Assembly (NCBI RefSeq): GCF_004208415.1
Contig: NZ_CP035758.1
Location: 10,354,001 to 10,418,000, forward strand
DNA from: Ktedonosporobacter rubrisoli
Lineage (GTDB): Bacteria > Chloroflexota > Ktedonobacteria > Ktedonobacterales > Ktedonobacteraceae
Reading direction: 5' to 3'
DNA: 64,000 nt
In this document: piece after piece, positions 1 through 8,863 of the stretch
How positions within the stretch are numbered: the first letter of the stretch is position 1
Layout: every line of letters starts with the position of its first letter
Made by a program: the position numbers and the translations under genes
Notes under the pieces: generated by a model
The model's database searches: none
What the model was told of the DNA's origin: nothing
Seen by the model: only the letters and a program-made list of their open reading frames with translations

Positions 1-1546
1 CGAAAGTGCATCCGGCTGCTTGAGAGCCACAATTTCTGCTAATAATAGCAGCAAATTTTCCCTGGTCCAGATCAGACTGTGAGCGAGCTTGCAGCTGCAT
101 ATAGATCTCTAGCGAAGGCGGTGCCTCTTCAAGTGCAGGTCTCCATTGCTCAAGTTGACGAACAAGGGCCTCAGTTAATTCTATCTCCTGCTTTCCACCA
201 TGTAAGGCCTCTGCTAGCAGCGTTTGCAAAATACGTTCTCGCCGGGAATGGCTTTCTGGCGCAAGAAATTTACGCCTCTGATAGCATGGAAGAGGATGCT
301 GATAGGTGTCAGGTGCATCCAATCCATTCTCAGGGCTAAGCAAATCAAGTAGCGGAACATCCACATGTTCACCATAGCGTGCACGAAAATGGGCTCGATA
401 TTCCTGGAGGTGCTGTGGCCCTCGTGGCTGAGGAGACAGCCGTAAAAGAAGTTCGCCTGCATATGCTGCTATCTCGCCAATACGCGTATGTAGCGTAGAG
501 GATTTGAGCTGGAGCGCTGCGTCTATCTGCAACGGAAATTGAAGCTGAGCACCAGATCCCAATCTCTTAAGGCTTTCACCAAGGCAATGCAGTGAGCGCC
601 GGGAAGGAGTGTGGAACTTCGCGTCAAAAGCAGATAGTTGTTGCTTGATATGCTCAAGAGCGGTATGTAGCTGTCCTTGACCTTCTAATTGTGCTAGCAC
701 ATGAGCAACGTAGTGGAGAGGAGATCCTTCGAGCAACGGAGGATGAAGCTGGCTGAGCAAGAAACGATGCTCCCATAATTGTTGCAGAAGCGTGTCTACA
801 TGTGCGCTTGTGGCCTGTGGAAAGCTTTCTAAAAGCCGTGCGTGCAAATCTACATAGGCAATTTCCTGGCGCGCCAGTTCTAAGACGCGACGCACTACCG
901 AAGTCGCGCTAAGAGAAATAGTACGATTATCATATCTTCCATAAGCATCAGCATACGGCAAAATAATGCGCTCGCCCGAAATATAGAGCGTTTGATTCGT
1001 GCGTAGACGTGACTGAGGAAGAAATGCCGGGCTTTTTTCAATTTCTTCGATCAGTGCTAATAACCAGTCCATATCCGGGAGAGTGCGAATATGATGAAAG
1101 GTCGGGACGGCCAGGATGAGCGCAGTTTGTGTATCGAATGTACCCGCTGCTACCCCAGCAAATAGACCGAAAGGTGTTGGGCGCGTACTCATACGAATCA
1201 GATAACGTAGGAAGCTAGCATAGCTGCGTTCAGTACGAGGGGATATTTTTTGCTCGGAGCCAGCAGAGCGGTTAAGGCTCGCAAGAAGAGCGGGGCTGGC
1301 GACCTCAAGAGCTAACTGAAGTTCTGGAGAATGCGCCAGCGTTTGTAGGAGAGAATAGCACTTTTGTTGCTGAGCATCTATTGTCGCGTCTACATCGTCC
1401 TCTGCGAGCGTCGAGATTGCAACAGATGTGTTTGTGGTGATCTCCTGGAAACGCGTGGCAGGTAATACAGGGGTGCGCAACATGTAAATAGCAGCAGGCT
1501 GATAAAGCGCGTAAGAAGAAATAGAGGGAGAAGTTTCCTCAGCCAT
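1..1546 (-). CDS. Class I lanthipeptide dehydratase (LanB-like), N-terminal part, cut by the window edge
   Basis: An open frame runs on the minus strand from an ATG at 1546 off the left edge, giving 515 visible residues without a stop. An AAGGAG ribosome site lies about 7 nt upstream of the ATG. The N-terminus reads like the lantibiotic dehydratase family: an early YMLRTPVLPA segment, then a RPTPFGLFAGVA segment (about residues 125-136) that is typical of the glutamylation domain. LanB enzymes use glutamyl-tRNA to dehydrate Ser and Thr in a precursor peptide; full-length members are about 1000 residues, so roughly half is missing here because of the window edge and not visibly by decay. LanC lies 51 bp upstream in the same direction, which suggests one transcript. 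The family call is firm; the substrate is inferred from the neighbouring precursor. Confidence 0.9.
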   Translation of the reverse strand, partial: MAEETSPSISSYALYQPAAIYMLRTPVLPATRFQEITTNTSVAISTLAEDDVDATIDAQQQKCYSLLQTLAHSPELQLALEVASPALLASLNRSAGSEQKISPRTERSYASFLRYLIRMSTRPTPFGLFAGVAAGTFDTQTALILAVPTFHHIRTLPDMDWLLALIEEIEKSPAFLPQSRLRTNQTLYISGERIILPYADAYGRYDNRTISLSATSVVRRVLELARQEIAYVDLHARLLESFPQATSAHVDTLLQQLWEHRFLLSQLHPPLLEGSPLHYVAHVLAQLEGQGQLHTALEHIKQQLSAFDAKFHTPSRRSLHCLGESLKRLGSGAQLQFPLQIDAALQLKSSTLHTRIGEIAAYAGELLLRLSPQPRGPQHLQEYRAHFRARYGEHVDVPLLDLLSPENGLDAPDTYQHPLPCYQRRKFLAPESHSRRERILQTLLAEALHGGKQEIELTEALVRQLEQWRPALEEAPPSLEIYMQLQARSQSDLDQGKFAAIISRNCGSQAAGCTF

Positions 1547-1597
1547 AAGCAAGAACTCCTTTTCCTGTAGAGAGGCTATTTATTTCCTTTCCTTACG

Positions 1598-2995
1598 TCA
1601 AGCTAGCAGTAAAATACGGCTCCATGTAGGGAAAATAGAAGTTGCAGTGGCTAACAATGCCATAACTATACCGGGAGCTCCAGTTAGCCAGCCAGGCTGG
1701 TCAATAGCGATACCTTTAATACTATCGCGAAAGCCAAATGGAGTATCGGGATGAAATGTGCTCAACAGGCGTCTGAGCAGTGGATGAACATACTGAATGA
1801 TTGGTGATTCGGGGCATTCGTGTGCAAAATGCAGGCAGGTGAGAAGTAAACCAGCAATTCCATAGCAGAGATTTGGAGATGTAAGCCGTTGTTGGGCTGG
1901 TGGACGTCTGAGCGCTGCTTCCATCGCCTGGAGCGAACTCTGGCGAAACTGCTCGTTATCCAACGCCTGTCCTGCCAGCCAGAGGCTGCGAGCGACGCCA
2001 GGGCTTCCATAACACCAGGCTGCCCATGTTCCTGCCAGCGAGCGTATGGCAAGCTGATCTTCTGCAGCTTCGAGGGGAACGGCCGCCGGCCAGTTTATAC
2101 CCCAGGTATCATATACACAATGTTCTAGCAACCATTTGCTCAAGTAGGCTACTGTTTCGTCAAGACCTGGATAGGTATATCCATGGAGACGAGCCAGCGC
2201 GAGAGCCGCAAGAGGTCCTGGAATCCCATGCGCCATACCACAATTAAAATATCCTGAGGGAAAACTCTGGCGATAAAAATCCTGAGGAAGTGCTTGAGCC
2301 GGGATAAACCAGCGCTCTCTTGCTTTGATCTGGCCTGGCTCTCCAAGCCAGGTTAAATACTCAACTAATGTCTCTATTGCAGGCTGCGCTAGTTCGGGAA
2401 ATGCGAGAGAAAGCGTATCGCTGAGAAAGTAGGCCAGCAGACCAGCAGCGCCGGACACTACATTGTATTCTTTTGTGGTGATTTCTTTCTCCTTCTGCTT
2501 GTTATGCCATATATAGCGCTCAATGGTCCGACATAAGAGGCGATAAAGCTCGCTTCTGGTCCGTTGATAGCATACAGTTTCCTGGTCAAGGTAGCAGAGT
2601 ATGAGGTTGAGCCCGCTCACTCCCTCAAAAAGACCTGGGGATTGAAACCCTTGCTCGTGCGTGCTTTGCGCCGCAAATTGTATATGTGCTCGTGCTACTG
2701 TATGCCAGTCTCGTTCTGGGAAACAACGCGCAAGATAGCCGTAAAATAGTGCTAGGCCTACTGTGCCCCCAACTAATGATGAGGCTGACCACCGATATGT
2801 ATTAAGGGTCGGTGTTGCTAAAGTTTGTATGCAGTTATATACGTCTTCGGGATCGTATAAGCGTTCAGCAAGCCAGAAGGCAATCTCTCGTATCTGCTGG
2901 CATAATGGGCCATCGATGAGTGGTTTCCACTCGACCTTCTCTGGAAGATACATGCTTTCCTGCTTCTTGATTAACTTCTCTTGATGCTCTTCCAT
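1598..2995 (-). CDS. Lanthionine synthetase C-like protein (LanC cyclase)
   Basis: This 465-residue protein has the LanC signature order and spacing: GMAHGIPG with the putative base His256, WCYGSPG with Cys328, and a third motif with Cys377. LanC enzymes bind zinc and add cysteine thiols to dehydrated Ser/Thr to form (methyl)lanthionine rings. In the family the third motif is normally Cys-His-Gly, giving two of the three zinc ligands; here it reads Cys-Tyr-Gly (codons TGC TAT GGA), so the expected His ligand is Tyr378. The spacing His-Cys-Cys (72 and 49 residues) is close to NisC. The gene lies directly upstream of lanB and is divergent from the precursor and exporter genes. The upstream ribosome site (GAGAAAG) is weak. 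Confidence 0.93.
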   Translation of the reverse strand: MEEHQEKLIKKQESMYLPEKVEWKPLIDGPLCQQIREIAFWLAERLYDPEDVYNCIQTLATPTLNTYRWSASSLVGGTVGLALFYGYLARCFPERDWHTVARAHIQFAAQSTHEQGFQSPGLFEGVSGLNLILCYLDQETVCYQRTRSELYRLLCRTIERYIWHNKQKEKEITTKEYNVVSGAAGLLAYFLSDTLSLAFPELAQPAIETLVEYLTWLGEPGQIKARERWFIPAQALPQDFYRQSFPSGYFNCGMAHGIPGPLAALALARLHGYTYPGLDETVAYLSKWLLEHCVYDTWGINWPAAVPLEAAEDQLAIRSLAGTWAAWCYGSPGVARSLWLAGQALDNEQFRQSSLQAMEAALRRPPAQQRLTSPNLCYGIAGLLLTCLHFAHECPESPIIQYVHPLLRRLLSTFHPDTPFGFRDSIKGIAIDQPGWLTGAPGIVMALLATATSIFPTWSRILLLA

Positions 2996-3132
2996 ATATT
3001 AATCTTTCTCTTTTTTGTCGCTTTGCTTAGCTAGATATGTAAATAATAGAGGTAATACCCCAAATATGTCAAGCCTCTTGCATTTCATATCACATATATC
3101 TGCTATATTTTATATATGTGCTGCTTGCAATA

Positions 3133-3162
3133 TTGACATTTGCATATCTTGTATGCTATTTT
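3133..3162 (+). promoter_or_regulatory. Putative housekeeping promoter for the lanthipeptide precursor and exporter
   Basis: TTGACA at 3133-3138 and TATTTT at 3157-3162 are separated by 18 bp in the divergent intergenic region (2996-3290). The predicted start would leave a leader of about 120 nt before the precursor ATG at 3291. This is a consensus match by eye only. Confidence 0.45.
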
Positions 3163-3290
3163 ACCAGAGATAAGGGAAGAAGATTATCCTACTTAATTGG
3201 TGGTAGTGTGTTGGAACAAAGCTCCAAAGGGAGAGATAAGTAGTTTTAACACAATTGAGCGTTCGTTGCATATCAGACAAGGAGATTATA

Positions 3291-3455
3291 ATGCTTCAAG
3301 AAGAGAAACAGGTATTTACCCAGGAATTTAACCTGAATATTCGTATTTCTTTTACGCCGGAGAAGTTCGATCTGCGTACATCCCCAGATATGTCAACAGG
3401 GACGGATGATAGTTGTTCGCAAGGGCTGATCCCTTCACCTCCTAACGAGGAATAA
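3291..3455 (+). CDS. Putative class I lanthipeptide precursor, 54 residues
   Basis: The ATG at 3291 is chosen over a longer in-frame start at 3255 because AAGGAG lies 6-7 nt upstream. The peptide has an N-terminal leader-like half with F-N-L-N-I-R-I-S (residues 13-20), a variant of the FNLD box that class I LanB enzymes recognise. The C-terminal half is rich in Ser/Thr and holds a single Cys (in DDSCSQGL). One cysteine allows at most one lanthionine ring, so the product would be unusually simple or mainly dehydrated. The gene sits between divergent lanBC and the exporter pair, the expected place for a precursor. An almost identical leader motif occurs in the orphan precursor at 12038-12247. 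No protease gene is visible. The role as substrate is inferred from position and leader. Confidence 0.72.
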   Translation: MLQEEKQVFTQEFNLNIRISFTPEKFDLRTSPDMSTGTDDSCSQGLIPSPPNEE

Positions 3456-3523
3456 TTTCTCATAGTATCTCTTCCCTATCTCTTTCTTTCTCCCTTGCTT
3501 GATGTGCCAGATAGGAGGCTTGT

Positions 3524-5266
3524 GTGCCACGATTTAAGGCAGCTCTATTTCTTCTACAAGCGTATTTAAAGAACCAGTTACCTACTCTCGTTGGTCTATT
3601 CCTTGTCTTCATCATCAATACTGCTCTGCTTACAATTGGCCCGCTTATTTTACAAACGTATCTTGTGAATATAAACAGGTCTGATAGTCATAGCTTGCTT
3701 ATTTATATTGCACTCCTCTTTTTAGGTGTGGCCGCGATCAGTCCGCTATTCTCTCTGCTTGAAGTCTTTGTTGCGGAAAATCTTAGCTTACAGATAACAA
3801 ATCAACTTCGTCTGGATCTGACTCTTCATTGCCTGCACCAGGACCTTGATTTCTCTCTCAAATATCCCCCCGGGGAACTGATTGAGCGCGTAGATGATGA
3901 TGTCTCAGATCTCAATAATTTCTTTTCCCGCTTTTTAGTCTCTATCGTTGGCAACGCATTCCTGATCGTTGGTATTCAGGTTATACTTTTTCATATTGAT
4001 TGGCGTGTAGGCACATTAATGCTCCTATTTTCTGCCGTCTCTCTTTTGGCAATTAATCGTTTACATACTCTCAGCGCTCCACATTGGAAAAACGTGTTGC
4101 AAATGAGAGGAAAGCTTTTTGGCTTTCTAGAAGAACGACTGGCTGGAACAGAGGATATTCGCGCTTGTCATGCGGAAATGTATACTCTTCGTGGCCTGGT
4201 CGAACGTACTCGCTTGCTTGTGCGCAAACAGCGCAGGGCATTACAAATGATCTTTGCGACACGCAGTACCATGGTGGTGCTATTCAGCGTTAGTTCTGCC
4301 CTGGCCCTGACTCTCAGTATTTATCTCTATGCGCTAAGGGCTATCGATATTGCAACGGTCTATACCATCTATTATTTTACTGTTTTGCTGAATTCGCCCT
4401 TAGAGCAGATTTTAGAACAGTGGCGCAATCTTCAGCAGAGCACGGGCTGTATTACGCGTATTGTGGAACTGCTTGAGATTCATAGCAACATTAAAGATGG
4501 CGAGCGCATGCTGCAGGTAACCGGTCCTCTGGCGCTGGAATTTCGTGATGTCTCTTTCTCTTATGCAGAGGGAACTCAAGCTCTACAGAAAATAAGCTTT
4601 TCACTGCGGCCCGGAGAAATTCTGGGTTTGATTGGACGTACAGGAAGCGGTAAAAGTACGATTACTAAATTGCTCGCACGCTTTCATGATCCCCAGCAGG
4701 GTGTTATTTTAGTCAATGACATACTGTTGACAGAACTGAACCTGCAATCTTTGCGCGCTGCAATAGTTCTGATCAACCAGGAAGTACAGATCCTGCACGC
4801 GACGGTGCGTGAGAATATAACCTTATTTGACGATACGATCTCCGACGAACGCGTGATCCAGATACTGGAGAAGCTAGGATTGGACCAATGGTATCAAGGT
4901 CTGCCAAAGGGTCTGGATACCAGGCTTACCCCAGGTGAATTTGGTCTATCGGCAGGTGAAGCTCAGTTACTTGCCTTTGCCCGCGTCTTTCTCAGCAATC
5001 CTGGCCTGGTTATTCTTGATGAGATCTCTTCTCGCCTTGATCCTGTTACAGAGCAGCGCCTGGAAAGAGCTCTTGACTATCTTTTGCAAGACCGCACGGC
5101 AATCATTATCGCGCATCGCTTACTCACGCTGCAACGAGTTGATACGGTACTAGTGTTAGAGAATGGCACCTGCATTGAACAGGGGCTGCGGCGGCAACTG
5201 GCTGATGATCCCCACTCGCATTTTGCCCAACTTCTCCAAAAAGGCAATATGGAGGTGCTGCAGTGA
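3524..5266 (+). CDS. ABC exporter half-transporter, subunit 1 (membrane domain plus ATPase)
   Basis: The protein has 580 residues and starts with GTG after an AGGAGG site. The first about 310 residues are a six-helix exporter membrane domain, and the rest is an ATPase with Walker A GRTGSGKST, signature LSAGE (canonical LSGGQ), Walker B LVILDE with the catalytic Glu intact, and the H-loop AHRL. No N-terminal C39 peptidase domain is present, so it would not cut the leader itself. Its stop overlaps the start of the next ABC gene by 4 nt (GTGA), which indicates translational coupling and a heterodimer. By position it most likely exports the lanthipeptide or gives immunity; a lipid or drug substrate cannot be excluded. 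Confidence 0.9.
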   Translation: MPRFKAALFLLQAYLKNQLPTLVGLFLVFIINTALLTIGPLILQTYLVNINRSDSHSLLIYIALLFLGVAAISPLFSLLEVFVAENLSLQITNQLRLDLTLHCLHQDLDFSLKYPPGELIERVDDDVSDLNNFFSRFLVSIVGNAFLIVGIQVILFHIDWRVGTLMLLFSAVSLLAINRLHTLSAPHWKNVLQMRGKLFGFLEERLAGTEDIRACHAEMYTLRGLVERTRLLVRKQRRALQMIFATRSTMVVLFSVSSALALTLSIYLYALRAIDIATVYTIYYFTVLLNSPLEQILEQWRNLQQSTGCITRIVELLEIHSNIKDGERMLQVTGPLALEFRDVSFSYAEGTQALQKISFSLRPGEILGLIGRTGSGKSTITKLLARFHDPQQGVILVNDILLTELNLQSLRAAIVLINQEVQILHATVRENITLFDDTISDERVIQILEKLGLDQWYQGLPKGLDTRLTPGEFGLSAGEAQLLAFARVFLSNPGLVILDEISSRLDPVTEQRLERALDYLLQDRTAIIIAHRLLTLQRVDTVLVLENGTCIEQGLRRQLADDPHSHFAQLLQKGNMEVLQ

Positions 5267-7026
5267 AGAGAAGCCCGCTCTGGTATATCTGGCGTCTGGC
5301 ACGTTATCGACCAGGACTTTATCTGATCAGTGCGCTTTGTAGCGGTGTGCTTTTCTATTGTTTCCCTTTGTTGCCCGGTCTCATTGTACAATACATCTTT
5401 GACCGGCTGGCCCCCATCAAGAATGGCATTCCTCTCTCACTGTGGCTTTTTCTGCTGCTGCTCATTATCATTGCAATAGTACGCTTTTTCACTATTCTTT
5501 TGGCCCGAACTGCACAAATCACGCTAGTCCTGACCCTGCAAACGCTTTTACGCTTGAATGTTTTTGCCTATATTTTGCAGCAACCCGGGGCGGATGCCCT
5601 TCCTTCATCCTCTGGGGAGACGTTGAGCCGATTACGCAACGATGCCTCATGGGTCTCTGATTTTGTCTGCTGGGTATTTGATCCTTTCGGGCAATTTCTT
5701 GTGCTCATTATAGCGTTAACCATTCTTTTCCTCAATTCGCCATTGGTTACACTTACTGTCTTCTTACCGGTATTGCTTGCACTCTCTCTTATTAATGTGC
5801 TACGCCGACGTATTCAGAAGTTTCGGCAGGCCAATCAAGAGGCGATTGGTGAGATCACGAATCTCCTTGGCGATATTTTTTCTGCTCCCCTCCTGCTCAA
5901 GTCGTTTAATGCTGAAACGCGGGCCATACGCCGCCTTGATCGCGCCAATGCGGTACTGCGCAAGGCGGCTTTAAAAGATGCTCTTATCAGTCAGACAATG
6001 GAGGTTTCGTCGCCGTCGATGGCGAACATCGGAACCGGTCTGCTGCTCTTGGTTATCGCTCTTTTCTGGCTGCAGAACCGCTTTAGTTTGGGCAGCCTGG
6101 CACTCTTTATGTCTTATCTGGGTTGGTTAACAACGCTGGTAAGCCAGTCTGGCGGTCTATTCACACGCTATCATCAAATGCAAATCTCCCTCAAACGCCT
6201 CCTGGCTATGTTGCCACAAGATAGGGCTGAAGAGCTTGTACAGCATAATCCTGTCTATCTCAAAGGACCATTACCAGAATCTGTGTCATGCGAAGAACGC
6301 ACGACTGATAGCTTGAAAACGCTTAAAGTGCAAGCTTTGTGCTACCAGTATTCTGGATCGCAGCGTGGAATAGAGAACATCAACTTTTCGCTCCGAAGTG
6401 GAACTCTGACGGTTATTGTCGGTCAGATTGGGTCAGGAAAAACTACGCTTTTACGTGCATTGCTCGGCCTTCTACCTGCGAAGTCCGGGATTATCACTTG
6501 GAATGATGAGGCGGTAGCAGACCCTTCCACCTTCTTTGTTGCTCCCCATGCTGCCTATACTCCTCAGGTTCCGCGCCTTTTTAGCCAGACCCTCAAAGAG
6601 AATGTCTTGCTTGGATTACAGGAAAACACACTTATGCTGCAGAAGGCGCTTCACACAGCAGCTTTACAAAATGATCTCGCTCAGTTGGATATCCACCTTA
6701 CTACTCAGGTTGGTCCGCGGGGTACCCGGCTCTCCGGTGGCCAGATTCAGCGTATTGCCCTGGCCCGTATGCTGGTTCGCGAGGCTGAGCTGTTGGTGAT
6801 CGATGATGTCTCGAACGCGCTGGATGTTGAAACGGAAGAGGCACTCTGGGAGCGTGTTTTGGCCGGCCAACAAACCTATCTGGTGGTTTCTCACCGGCGC
6901 GCGCTTCTCAGGCGAGCGGATCAACTCCTCGTTCTAAAGGAAGGAAGGCTGATTGCGACAGGAGATCTGGAGACGCTTCTGGCTACATGTGAGGAAATGC
7001 AGGAGCTCTGGCAAAGCGCGCTCTAG
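5263..7026 (+). CDS. ABC exporter half-transporter, subunit 2 (membrane domain plus ATPase)
   Basis: The protein has 587 residues. GTG at 5263 overlaps the previous stop by 4 nt and has GGAGG upstream. An N-terminal membrane domain is followed by an ATPase with Walker A GQIGSGKTT, a canonical LSGGQ signature, and Walker B LLVIDD, in which the catalytic Glu is replaced by Asp. The H-loop is VSHR. Subunit 1 has the good Walker B and a poor signature while this one has the reverse. The two degenerate elements would therefore meet in one composite ATP site, as known for asymmetric heterodimeric exporters. It forms the last gene of the lanthipeptide plus-strand operon and ends just before a long hairpin. 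Confidence 0.9.
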   Translation: MKRSPLWYIWRLARYRPGLYLISALCSGVLFYCFPLLPGLIVQYIFDRLAPIKNGIPLSLWLFLLLLIIIAIVRFFTILLARTAQITLVLTLQTLLRLNVFAYILQQPGADALPSSSGETLSRLRNDASWVSDFVCWVFDPFGQFLVLIIALTILFLNSPLVTLTVFLPVLLALSLINVLRRRIQKFRQANQEAIGEITNLLGDIFSAPLLLKSFNAETRAIRRLDRANAVLRKAALKDALISQTMEVSSPSMANIGTGLLLLVIALFWLQNRFSLGSLALFMSYLGWLTTLVSQSGGLFTRYHQMQISLKRLLAMLPQDRAEELVQHNPVYLKGPLPESVSCEERTTDSLKTLKVQALCYQYSGSQRGIENINFSLRSGTLTVIVGQIGSGKTTLLRALLGLLPAKSGIITWNDEAVADPSTFFVAPHAAYTPQVPRLFSQTLKENVLLGLQENTLMLQKALHTAALQNDLAQLDIHLTTQVGPRGTRLSGGQIQRIALARMLVREAELLVIDDVSNALDVETEEALWERVLAGQQTYLVVSHRRALLRRADQLLVLKEGRLIATGDLETLLATCEEMQELWQSAL

Positions 7027-7080
7027 GCAGCTATTCTAAGAGGTACAATTTGCGAAGTTCTCCATCCCTAGAAGGGAGGA

Positions 7081-7119
7081 GCTTCGACAGGCTCCCACGC
7101 GGGTGGGCTTGTCGAGCGC
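7081..7119. terminator. Long imperfect hairpin after the ABC exporter operon
   Basis: The arms CCCAC/GTGGG close a GCGG loop, and the stem continues outward through CGACA/TGTCG-type pairs with a 2-nt bulge and G-U pairs. It lies 55 bp after the stop of the second ABC gene. There is no clear T-run on either side, so it may be an intergenic repeat and not an intrinsic terminator. Confidence 0.4.
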
Positions 7120-7852
7120 CTCTTCTGGCCCCTCAAACACTTCTACAGAGCGAAAATCGCATATGAGAGGACGATGTTTATTCAGCAGGTGCACAAACGA
7201 TACGAGCCAGTTTAAATATAACTTTTCTCAATGCCAGATGGCCCGCAGAGAATAAGCATCTTTTTGCGTTCACGACCGGAGAATATCTTTTTGAATGATT
7301 CACGCCACACTTCACGCCCAAGCGGGTGGCTCGTATCCAAGCAACAAGAAATGATCGCCACAGATCTATTTCATGGTGTAGCTATAATCCCCCTCTTCAC
7401 GCAACTGCCTTCTGGCAAGCATTTCTCAGTCCTGCGGCTAGCTCTGGACGGCTCTCTAAGCAGTGCCAGAAGAACGCCTCACGTTCTTGTCTAGAACGAG
7501 CACAATTTCTCTTTTGCGTCACAACACCATACTTGTCACGGTCGCAGTAATAGGAATTTGCCAGACCCATCGTCTTGCCAGATAGGCTCCCCAATCACTT
7601 ACCTGGATCTCTACATCTTCAGATTCTCTGGCGAAGACGTGATGCTGGATACGCGCAGGGAGCCGTGCCTCAGTCGTTGGAAGGAAATTTGCCACCGAGC
7701 AGTCGTAGCCTTATGAGGGAGGATGAGCATCTTTGGAAAAAGCCTTTCAGACTCCACAGCTATGTTCAAAAGATACCCATCTTCCAAGGGGAGAAGCAGG
7801 ACCTCCTCCTTATAGCTTGATGCCCCCAATCCTCCTTCTCTACCCGGCTTGG
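7120..7852. other. Intergenic stretch without a supported gene
   Basis: Several short open frames on both strands occur here, but none has a convincing ribosome site, conserved motif or clear family resemblance. On the minus strand around 7205-7315 a frame reads like a damaged P-loop (GPSGIEKS, with Glu where Gly is expected) and soon meets a stop. This hints at a decayed gene but is too weak to annotate. Confidence 0.4.
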
Positions 7853-8725
7853 CTACTCTCCTGTCGAACGTTGACCGACCACACAAATGAGCTCACCGGG
7901 GATCTGGATTCTCCCATCGCTAGTTTGGTAGTGTCGTGCTGCCTCCGTAATCTCCTGCCAGATCTGCAATTGGTGGTCAGGACTCAAGTGGGCTATCATG
8001 GCCTTGATAGGAGGAGCAATGTCCCGCTGAAAGCGGGTATAGTCTTCAGCCGTAGCAAATTCCCATACTGGCGTCATCAGTTCGCTGCGCACGTCGATGA
8101 AACCAGCCAGCTCAAAAGCGTGGGTCAGCGCGCTGACATCGGCCAGGCTAAAGGGGCCAGGCGAGCTCGACGCCTGCGGTGGCGCTTGGATATGTCGGCC
8201 CACAACGGCTAAAGCCAAACTGGCAACAGGGGCTTTGTCGGCCCTACTCCAGACTGCTGCTGCCAGTCGTCCTCCCATCTTCAAGTGTTGCCGCATCCCA
8301 TCGAGAGCGGTGACGAGGTTGGGGAGAAACATCAAGCCCCAACGGCAGAGTATGGCATCGAAGTACCCTTGTGGCAAGTCGAGTTGCTCCGCGTCACTGA
8401 TAACAAAAGTGATGTTCTCTAAGCCGTGCGCTCCTGCCCGCTCCTTCGCAATTGCCACCATCTCGGGAGCAAAGTCAAGAGCCATCACTTCTCCTGTTAG
8501 TCCGACGCGATGAGCGGCGGTCACAGCAGGTTCGCCGATGCCAGTGGCAATGTCGAGGACCCGCTGACCAGAGAGAATGTGTGCTACGGTGATCAAATGA
8601 TCGGAGACTTCTTGTGCAGCCCGTTCAAAGGACTCCCACCAGCTCCGCCACCCGAGAGCAACGTTGTTCCAGCCCTGGCGTTGGTTTTCTTTGTAGCGCG
8701 TCGAATCAAAGAGGGGAGTACTCAT
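7853..8725 (-). CDS. Class I SAM-dependent methyltransferase (UbiE/Methyltransf_11-like)
   Basis: The protein has 290 residues. The SAM-binding motif I VLDIATGIGEPA is followed by an acidic end of strand 2 (ALDFAPEM), then SDAEQLDLP and a motif-IV-like FDAILCRWGLMF. The length and layout fit small-molecule C-, N- or O-methyltransferases. The substrate cannot be read from the sequence. The start codon lies 138 bp from a divergently transcribed MarR regulator with a large palindromic operator between them, so it is probably the regulator's main target and may modify a toxic small molecule. Confidence 0.88.
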   Translation of the reverse strand: MSTPLFDSTRYKENQRQGWNNVALGWRSWWESFERAAQEVSDHLITVAHILSGQRVLDIATGIGEPAVTAAHRVGLTGEVMALDFAPEMVAIAKERAGAHGLENITFVISDAEQLDLPQGYFDAILCRWGLMFLPNLVTALDGMRQHLKMGGRLAAAVWSRADKAPVASLALAVVGRHIQAPPQASSSPGPFSLADVSALTHAFELAGFIDVRSELMTPVWEFATAEDYTRFQRDIAPPIKAMIAHLSPDHQLQIWQEITEAARHYQTSDGRIQIPGELICVVGQRSTGE

Positions 8726-8779
8726 AGTTCTTCTCTTTCTTCTCTTGAATTGGCAGCATCATTGGCTGCTAGCCTAAAC

Positions 8780-8833
8780 TAGGTTGATTTTCTACCAAAT
8801 TTGGTATGCTATAATAGTAAGAAAATCAACCTA
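8780..8833. promoter_or_regulatory. Nested palindromic operator and promoter between methyltransferase and MarR genes
   Basis: A perfect 14-bp inverted repeat (TAGGTTGATTTTCT at 8780-8793, its complement at 8820-8833) encloses a second perfect 14-bp palindrome (TACCAAATTTGGTA, 8793-8806). A TG-extended minus-10 box (TGCTATAAT, 8807-8815) lies between the arms on the plus strand, so a bound MarR dimer would block its own promoter. The arrangement is typical of MarR autoregulation; the binding itself is inferred. Confidence 0.75.
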
Positions 8834-8863
8834 ATTTGTCAAGTGAAAGGATGATGCCAATCT

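Noticed and set aside
214..462. Short open frames inside 1-1546, such as 79-339 plus and 214-462 minus
   Set aside because: They lie in other frames within the LanB coding sequence and have no own ribosome site or motif.
7081..7119. CRISPR-like or multiple-copy repeat at the end of the exporter operon
   Set aside because: Only one copy exists here with no spacer array; it is a single hairpin.
7205..7594. Minus-strand frames with a damaged P-loop-like GPSGIEKS and a 65-codon frame at 7397-7594
   Set aside because: Frames are short, interrupted by stops and not recognisable as one gene; at most decayed sequence.
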